Below are positions 6,266 to 10,544 of a stretch of 10,544 nt of DNA, in pieces. The translations under genes were made by a program, and so were the position numbers. Location of the stretch: NCBI GenBank assembly GCA_003978455.1, contig QNZT01000133.1, positions 1-10,544 on the forward strand, in the 5' to 3' direction. The DNA comes from Sulfurospirillum sp. Its GTDB lineage: Bacteria > Campylobacterota > Campylobacteria > Campylobacterales > QNZT01. Within the stretch, counting starts at the first letter, position 1; the number at the start of each line of letters is the position of its first letter. The notes beneath the pieces are model-generated. The model saw only the letters and a list, made by a program, of their open reading frames with translations, had not been told where the DNA came from and did no database searches.

Positions 6266-8908
6266 TTATTTCGCTAAAAGCCCTTTTTTAGGGCCACTCT
6301 TTCCGCAACAGTTTTTATACTTCTTGCCACTGCCGCATGGACATGGATCGTTTCTGGCAATCTTTTTGCCGCCGATATGCGGTACCCGCTCATGTTCGCT
6401 GTTTTGCGGTTCGAGGACGCTCTCTTTGTTCATCGTCGCCTCTTCCGCGGCATTTTCGAGTTCATGAAGCATCTTCTCCATCGCTTCCTGGCGTGCCTGC
6501 TCTTCACTCTGGTCTCTGAGCTGGATATTTTGCAGCATTTTGATCGTATCGTATTTGATACGTTTGATCAGATCCACAAACATCTCGTAACTCTCTTTTT
6601 TATACTCTGTGAGCGGATCTTTCTGGTTGTATCCTCTCAGCCCGATACCGGTTTTGAGCGTATCCATCTGATAGAGGTGCTCTCTCCAGAGGTTGTCCAC
6701 CGTCTGCAAATAGATCAGTTTTTCGATGTCGCGTCTCTGTTTCTCATCGACGACACTCATCTTCTGATCATACATCATCTCCAGTACTTCGATGATCTTA
6801 TTGACAACTCCTTCGGCATCGAGACCTTCAAAATCACTCTTTTCAAACTCGATCAGCACCTCCTCTTTGAGCAGAGAGATGAGTTTATCCAGATCGAAAT
6901 CCTCTTCCGGCATACCGGGGTAGATACCTGCCCGCTCTACCAGATTTTCGACATACTCCGCGCGGTTTTGCCTGATCTTTTCGGTAAGGTCATAGTCGGG
7001 ATCGAGCAGTTCGTTGCGGTAGGTGTAGATCACTTTACGCTGTTCGTTGGCGATATCATCATACTCGAGGATATGTTTTCGCGATTCGTAGTGCATCGTC
7101 TCCACTTTTTTCTGCGCATTTTCCACCGCACGCGTCACCATACCCGACTCGATATGCTCACCCTCTTCGATACCCAGACGCTCCATGATATTTTTGATCT
7201 TGTCACTTCCGAAAATCCGCAACAGGTTATCTTCGAGACTCAGGTAAAACTGACTCACTCCCGGATCACCCTGACGACCGGAACGTCCCCTGAGCTGGTT
7301 GTCGATACGGCGCGACTCGTGACGCTCTGTACCGATGATATAGAGACCGCCCAGTTCGCGCACTTCATCATCGATCTTGATATCGACACCACGCCCCGCC
7401 ATATTGGTCGCGACGGTTACTGCACCTTTGCGCCCCGCATCGGTGATGATCAGCGCTTCGCTCTCATGATGTTTTGCATTGAGCACACTGTGGGGGATCT
7501 TCTCCTGTGTCATCATCTCATGAAGCAGTTCACTCTTTTCGATAGAAGCTGTACCCACAAGCACCGGCTGCCCTTTCTGGTGCAGCTCTTTGATCTTTTT
7601 GATCACCGCTTCAAACTTCTCACGTTCACTTTTGTAGATCAGATCGTTGAGATCCTTTCTGGCGACCGGAACATTGGTCGGAATAGAGACAACATCGAGA
7701 TTGTAGATCTGCGCGAACTCGGTCGCCTCTGTCTGCGCGGTACCGGTCATACCCGCCAGTTTATTGTACATCCTGAAGTAGTTTTGGAAAGTGATATCCG
7801 CCAACGTCTGCGACTCCTCCTGTACCACCACACCCTCTTTGGCTTCAAGTGCCTGATGTAGCCCTTCGGAGTATCGACGTCCTTCGCTGAGTCGTCCGGT
7901 AAACTCATCGACGATGATCACTTCGCCGTCTTTGACAACATAGTCAACATCTTTTTCAAAAAGGTAGTTCGCTTTGAGTGCCTGATCCAGATGGTGGCTC
8001 AGCGACGCATTTTCCAGGCTGTAGAGATTATCGACACCAAATAGTTTTTCCGCTTTGCGGATACCCTCCTCAGTCAAAATCACTGTCCGATTCTTCTCAT
8101 CGACAATAAAATCACCGCTGCTCTGCTTCACTTCGCCTTTTTCATCTTTCTCGGTCGCCTGTGTCAGTTGTTTGGCAACCTGATTTGCCTTGTGATAATT
8201 CTCCAGCGTTCTGTTGGTAGGTCCGGAGATGATCAGCGGCGTTCTCGCTTCATCGATCAGGATAGAGTCCACTTCATCGACGATGACATAGTTGTGTGCA
8301 CGCTGTACTTTTTCACTCAGATCATACTTCATGTTGTCACGCAGGTAGTCAAACCCGAACTCGTTGTTGGTACCGTATGTGATATCGGCATCATATTGTG
8401 CTTTACGCTCTGCATCATCATGAATATCATTGGTGATCACACCGACAGTGTAGCCCAGAAACTTGTAGATGCGCCCCATATCTTCGGCATCCCTTTTGGC
8501 AAGATAGTCATTGACAGTGACCAGATGGACACCTTCGCCGGTCATGGCATTGAGTGCGATCGCCAGCGACGCGACGAGTGTTTTACCCTCACCCGTCTTC
8601 ATCTCGGCGATCTTTCCTTCATGAAGCACCATACCGCCCACCATCTGGACGTCAAAATGGCGCATACCGGTAGTCCGTTTACTCGCTTCTCTCGTGATGG
8701 CAAAAGCGTCGTAGAGTACGTCATCGAGACTCTTTTCCCCTTTGTTGACGGCTTCTCTAAGTTGGTTAAAAGCATTTTTCAGTTCTTCATCGCTCATCTT
8801 CTCATATTTTGGTTCGAGTGCATTGATATTTTGAACTCTTTTGAGGTACTGTTTGACGACTTTGTCATTTTTTGTGCCAAACACTTTTCTTACGACTGAG
8901 GATATCAT
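6266..8908 (-). CDS. secA: SecA, preprotein translocase ATPase
   Basis: Cytoplasmic and membrane-associated motor that pushes unfolded preproteins through SecYEG using ATP. The 880 residues form a complete SecA. Seen in order: the N-terminal helicase domain with Walker A MKTGEGKT (103-110) and Walker B with DEVD (211-214); the second motor domain with TNMAGRGVDIK and LRGRSGRQGDPG; the helical scaffold and wing region; and a C-terminal zinc motif CPCGSGKKYKNCC, with cysteines 856, 858, 867 and 868, which in other bacteria binds SecB and lipid. The ATG has AAAGGA nine bases upstream. It is first in an operon with lolC/E and divergent from lolA, a neighbourhood known from Helicobacter. There is no SecA2-type truncation. 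A long open frame on the opposite strand inside it is a composition artefact. Confidence 0.99.
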   Translation of the reverse strand: MISSVVRKVFGTKNDKVVKQYLKRVQNINALEPKYEKMSDEELKNAFNQLREAVNKGEKSLDDVLYDAFAITREASKRTTGMRHFDVQMVGGMVLHEGKIAEMKTGEGKTLVASLAIALNAMTGEGVHLVTVNDYLAKRDAEDMGRIYKFLGYTVGVITNDIHDDAERKAQYDADITYGTNNEFGFDYLRDNMKYDLSEKVQRAHNYVIVDEVDSILIDEARTPLIISGPTNRTLENYHKANQVAKQLTQATEKDEKGEVKQSSGDFIVDEKNRTVILTEEGIRKAEKLFGVDNLYSLENASLSHHLDQALKANYLFEKDVDYVVKDGEVIIVDEFTGRLSEGRRYSEGLHQALEAKEGVVVQEESQTLADITFQNYFRMYNKLAGMTGTAQTEATEFAQIYNLDVVSIPTNVPVARKDLNDLIYKSEREKFEAVIKKIKELHQKGQPVLVGTASIEKSELLHEMMTQEKIPHSVLNAKHHESEALIITDAGRKGAVTVATNMAGRGVDIKIDDEVRELGGLYIIGTERHESRRIDNQLRGRSGRQGDPGVSQFYLSLEDNLLRIFGSDKIKNIMERLGIEEGEHIESGMVTRAVENAQKKVETMHYESRKHILEYDDIANEQRKVIYTYRNELLDPDYDLTEKIRQNRAEYVENLVERAGIYPGMPEEDFDLDKLISLLKEEVLIEFEKSDFEGLDAEGVVNKIIEVLEMMYDQKMSVVDEKQRRDIEKLIYLQTVDNLWREHLYQMDTLKTGIGLRGYNQKDPLTEYKKESYEMFVDLIKRIKYDTIKMLQNIQLRDQSEEQARQEAMEKMLHELENAAEEATMNKESVLEPQNSEHERVPHIGGKKIARNDPCPCGSGKKYKNCCGKSGPKKGLLAK

Positions 8909-8934
8909 CGGATTTGATCCTTTATATGTAGTTA

Positions 8935-8963
8935 TTTTTATTTTAACAAATATTTAATGTTAA
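8935..8963 (-). promoter_or_regulatory. Candidate secA promoter
   Basis: TTAACA (8958-8963) and TAAAAA (8935-8940) on the - strand are 17 bases apart, giving a predicted leader of about 20 bases that contains the AAAGGA ribosome site. An overlapping TAAAAT at 8940-8945 is an alternative -10. The whole 124-base divergent region is very AT-rich, so chance matches are likely. Confidence 0.35.
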
Positions 8964-8977
8964 TTTGCTAAAGTTTT

Positions 8978-9007
8978 TTATCATACTATATCGACATATG
9001 TTAATAT
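8978..9007 (+). promoter_or_regulatory. Candidate lolA promoter
   Basis: TTATCA (8978-8983) and TAATAT (9002-9007) with an 18-base spacer precede the lolA ribosome site by a sensible distance. The start sites predicted for lolA and secA are about 85 bases apart, facing away from each other. The surrounding AT-rich sequence makes other boxes possible. Confidence 0.35.
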
Positions 9008-9022
9008 AAATTTAATATGTAT

Positions 9023-9028
9023 AAGGAA
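9023..9028 (+). promoter_or_regulatory. Ribosome binding site of lolA
   Basis: AAGGAA lies four bases before a TTG codon. It supports TTG as the lolA start, which gives a complete signal peptide with the usual two lysines and an arginine. Confidence 0.65.
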
Positions 9029-9032
9029 AAAC

Positions 9033-9563
9033 TTGAAAAAAAGAGTATTTTTATTTCTAACAGTTTTAAGCAGTAGCCTTTTGGCTTCCGGTATCTCCGG
9101 ATTGAAGAGTTTTGAGTCCGATTTCAGACAAACTATCATTAACGACCAAAATTCAAAAATTGTCTATAAAGGCAAACTTTATGCAAAAAAAGAGCACAAT
9201 CAGGCACTCTGGATCTACACTTCGCCCGTGGATAAAAAGATCTATTACAGCAGGGGAAAAGTCGTCATCATCGAACCGGAACTCGAACAAGCGATCTTTG
9301 CGAAACTCGACAAAGTGCCCAATATCCTGACACTGCTGAAACAAGCCAAAAAAATCGGTGAGAATAGATATGTTACAACATTTAACAACACACGTTATAC
9401 GATTGTACTGAAAAATGACACCCTGGAGAAGATCACCTATACAGATGAGTTACACAACAGAATCACGATTCTCTTTACACACCAAAAAAGCAATGCAAAT
9501 ATCTCGGACAAGCGATTTGCTTATCAGATCCCTGCGGATTACGATATTTTAGAACAGCGCTGA
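9033..9563 (+). CDS. lolA: LolA, periplasmic lipoprotein carrier
   Basis: Periplasmic chaperone that accepts lipoproteins from LolCDE and carries them to the outer membrane. 176 residues, near the usual length. The N-terminus is a Sec signal peptide: KKR, then a hydrophobic stretch VFLFLTVLSSSLLA, with cleavage likely around residues 18-20. The mature protein shows the LolA pattern: FESDFRQTI (27-35), YKGKLYAKKEHNQALWIYTS (45-64), then the turn SRGKVVIIEPELEQA (73-87). Start is TTG, backed by AAGGAA just upstream and by the intact signal peptide; no ATG is available. Divergent from secA and next to lolC/E through it, so three steps of lipoprotein traffic share one locus. No LolB is visible, as expected for this phylum. 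Sequence identity in LolA is low in general, so the call rests on pattern plus context. Confidence 0.88.
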   Translation: MKKRVFLFLTVLSSSLLASGISGLKSFESDFRQTIINDQNSKIVYKGKLYAKKEHNQALWIYTSPVDKKIYYSRGKVVIIEPELEQAIFAKLDKVPNILTLLKQAKKIGENRYVTTFNNTRYTIVLKNDTLEKITYTDELHNRITILFTHQKSNANISDKRFAYQIPADYDILEQR

Positions 9564-9575
9564 AAAAGCGCTGTT
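9553..9575 (+). terminator. Hairpin over the lolA stop codon
   Basis: An 8-bp stem (AACAGCGC, 9553-9560, with GCGCTGTT, 9568-9575) encloses a 7-base loop that begins with the lolA TGA. The stem is strong and G+C rich at its top, but only two T residues end it and no T-run follows. With the next hairpin it marks the 3' end of lolA; termination is inferred. Confidence 0.4.
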
Positions 9576-9584
9576 ACACTTCAT

Positions 9585-9607
9585 GAAAAGGGAGAACTAC
9601 CCTTTTC
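9585..9607. terminator. Hairpin shared by the lolA and mepK-like 3' ends
   Basis: GAAAAGGG (9585-9592) pairs with CCCTTTTC (9600-9607), 8 bp around a 7-base loop. The loop contains the stop codon of the convergent mepK-like gene. Read from either strand the stem ends in TTTTC or TTTTCAT, a partial T-tract, so it could act as a bidirectional terminator between the converging genes. Confidence 0.45.
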
Positions 9608-10184
9608 TCCAGTGTCTTACAGGTCCCACATCTACGTGGATGAAGCCTTTTTTCGGATAGTAGCCTACACCACCGCGCTTCAGACCCATCGCGATATTTC
9701 GCAATTTATGCAGAGGTACACCTTCGACATTGATATCGACTGCCATACCCTTCATGTGATAACTGTTTTTCGCTACGTTGTTGCCGCCGAGCTGGCGTCT
9801 GAGCCACGCGTTGGTCTGCGGACTTCTGTAGCCTGAGATGATATTGAACTTTTTATCAATACCGATGTGAAGATTGATTTCATAAAGAAGATCGATAAGA
9901 TCGACGTCGATACGCGTCATTTCACGCGCTCTCGTGTCCATAAATGCTTTGTTTACTTCAAACAGACCGCTGATCTTGTAGCAATCTTTTTCATAAAACT
10001 CAGCATAATAATCTTTGCCCTGATGGATCGCGCGGAGTTTGAGAATCTTATCTGCCTCTTGCGTGCTTCCAAACAGGTCACTTTGTGTTACGATAGCGGT
10101 CGTTGCCAGCGCCGCTGTTTTCTTTAAAAAACTTCTTCTTGAAACTTCCATACCCTTAGCATCGCTAATTATATCAGTATCCAA
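9597..10184 (-). CDS. MepK-like Tat-exported murein endopeptidase (DUF882, M15 family)
   Basis: Predicted periplasmic zinc peptidase acting on peptidoglycan crosslinks, 195 residues. The N-terminus has a twin-arginine signal, SRRSFLKK (15-22), then the hydrophobic stretch AALATTAIV. The peptidase domain shows SGYRSPQTNAWLRR (117-130), zinc-ligand motif SYHMKGMAVDI (141-151) and GGVGYYPKKGFIHVDVGPVR (171-190). H143, D150 and H183 match the spacing of the zinc ligands in E. coli MepK (YcbK), which cuts 3-3 (L,D) crosslinks and is also a Tat substrate. The chosen TTG start has AGAGGAG five bases upstream; an ATG at codon 12 would still give a Tat signal. It follows an L,D-transpeptidase gene on the same strand by 128 bases, as in E. 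coli ldtD-mepK. The bond cleaved is inferred from homology. Confidence 0.87.
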   Translation of the reverse strand: MDTDIISDAKGMEVSRRSFLKKTAALATTAIVTQSDLFGSTQEADKILKLRAIHQGKDYYAEFYEKDCYKISGLFEVNKAFMDTRAREMTRIDVDLIDLLYEINLHIGIDKKFNIISGYRSPQTNAWLRRQLGGNNVAKNSYHMKGMAVDINVEGVPLHKLRNIAMGLKRGGVGYYPKKGFIHVDVGPVRHWRKG

Positions 10185-10189
10185 AAATA

Positions 10190-10196
10190 CTCCTCT
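10190..10196 (-). promoter_or_regulatory. Ribosome binding site of the mepK-like gene
   Basis: AGAGGAG on the - strand, five bases before the TTG start. It favours TTG over the ATG at codon 12, whose nearest purine run (AAGGG) is only one base away. Confidence 0.6.
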
Positions 10197-10252
10197 TTTG
10201 CCCTGAATACAGAGCTTTTCTTAAAAATTAAAGGGAAATGGTAGCACAAAAT

Positions 10253-10302
10253 AGTAAACGAAACCATCAAAAAGTAAACTAAAATCTTGATTTAAGCTTA
10301 AA
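10253..10302. repeat. Two AGTAAAC repeats and a 12-base palindrome upstream of the mepK-like gene
   Basis: AGTAAAC occurs at 10253-10259 and 10273-10279, starts exactly 20 bases apart, each followed by one base and AAA. A perfect palindrome, TTTAAGCTTAAA, lies at 10291-10302. They sit in the 128-base gap between the transpeptidase stop and the mepK-like start and could be operator or promoter parts. In sequence this AT-rich, chance is a real possibility. Confidence 0.3.
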
Positions 10303-10312
10303 AAAGTTAAAT

Positions 10313-10544
10313 TTAATGCATTAATTTGGACATTATTTTGTCATATCCGTAGATATCACTTCGGAAATTGACCCCATCTTCGTTAACCCAGCTTGTGTAG
10401 TAGCGAACATAGACGGGAATCTTTTCAGAGAGGCTTAGTGATGCACTATCCCCTTTTTTCAATATCTGTCTGATATCCGAATAGGGTTTGTTCAGAAAAT
10501 TTTCCGCAACAAATCTAAGCATCTTCTGCGGATTTTGTAAACGT
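10313..10544 (-). CDS. L,D-transpeptidase, YcbB/LdtD type (C-terminal fragment)
   Basis: Only the last 76 codons are in the window; the gene continues past its right edge. The fragment begins RLQNPQKMLRFVAENFL and ends with IPVYVRYYTSWVNEDGVNF and RSDIYGYD, the pattern that follows the catalytic SGC(I/V)R motif in YcbB-family L,D-transpeptidases. The first visible residue, R, is probably the arginine of that motif, so the catalytic cysteine lies just outside. Full-length family members are about 500-600 residues, periplasmic, and make 3-3 crosslinks between meso-diaminopimelate residues. The mepK-like gene lies downstream on the same strand. An ATG inside the fragment (10520-10522) is not the start, since homology continues upstream of it. 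The exact family member and activity cannot be confirmed from this piece. Confidence 0.85.
   Translation of the reverse strand, partial: RLQNPQKMLRFVAENFLNKPYSDIRQILKKGDSASLSLSEKIPVYVRYYTSWVNEDGVNFRSDIYGYDKIMSKLMH

Noticed and set aside
6377..7861. A 494-codon open frame on the + strand inside secA.
   Set aside because: It is fully antisense to a complete, highly conserved SecA. The translation is a histidine-, phenylalanine- and leucine-rich product with no recognisable family, as expected from reading secA codons backwards. It also lacks a convincing ribosome site.
8168..8899. A 243-codon open frame antisense to the 5' part of secA.
   Set aside because: It shares the frame and composition of the other antisense frame and covers the conserved ATPase domain of SecA. 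It is a shadow of coding constraint on the real gene.

Overview
The window looks like chromosome of a free-living member of the Campylobacterota (Epsilonproteobacteria). The basis is protein character and gene order: a divergent lolA / secA-lolC block of the kind known from Helicobacter and relatives, a futalosine-pathway menaquinone gene (mqnD), a LutBC-type lactate oxidation locus, and AT-rich short intergenic regions. I do not assign a genus. The window is almost fully coding; no gap exceeds about 170 bases, and I see no tRNA, rRNA, insertion sequence, CRISPR array or phage gene.

Layout from left to right. The 3' part of lutB and all of lutC lie on the + strand and overlap by 17 bases; they encode subunits of the iron-sulfur L-lactate oxidising complex. 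Converging on them with a 17-base gap is a - strand gene for a membrane-bound c-di-GMP protein with an RpfC-like membrane sensor, a degenerate GGDEF domain and an intact EAL domain. Upstream of it on the same strand are mqnD and the long form of the ribosome hibernation factor (hpf). Next come lolC/E and secA, a tight - strand pair 15 bases apart. lolA is transcribed divergently from secA. It converges on a - strand Tat-exported MepK-like murein endopeptidase, and the window ends inside the C-terminus of a YcbB/LdtD-type L,D-transpeptidase upstream of it.

How the genes fit together. SecA drives export of preproteins, including prolipoproteins; LolC/E releases mature lipoproteins from the inner membrane; LolA carries them through the periplasm. 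So secA, lolC/E and lolA form one envelope-biogenesis block. The LdtD-like enzyme would make 3-3 peptidoglycan crosslinks and the MepK-like enzyme would cut them, the same make/cut pair that is adjacent in E. coli (ldtD-mepK). LutBC feeds lactate electrons towards the menaquinone pool that MqnD helps make; this is a metabolic link, not an operon.

Most of the window is recognisable housekeeping. The least ordinary item is the RpfC-like sensor joined directly to a c-di-GMP phosphodiesterase. Also notable: four of the eight complete genes appear to start at TTG, each with a well-placed ribosome binding site.
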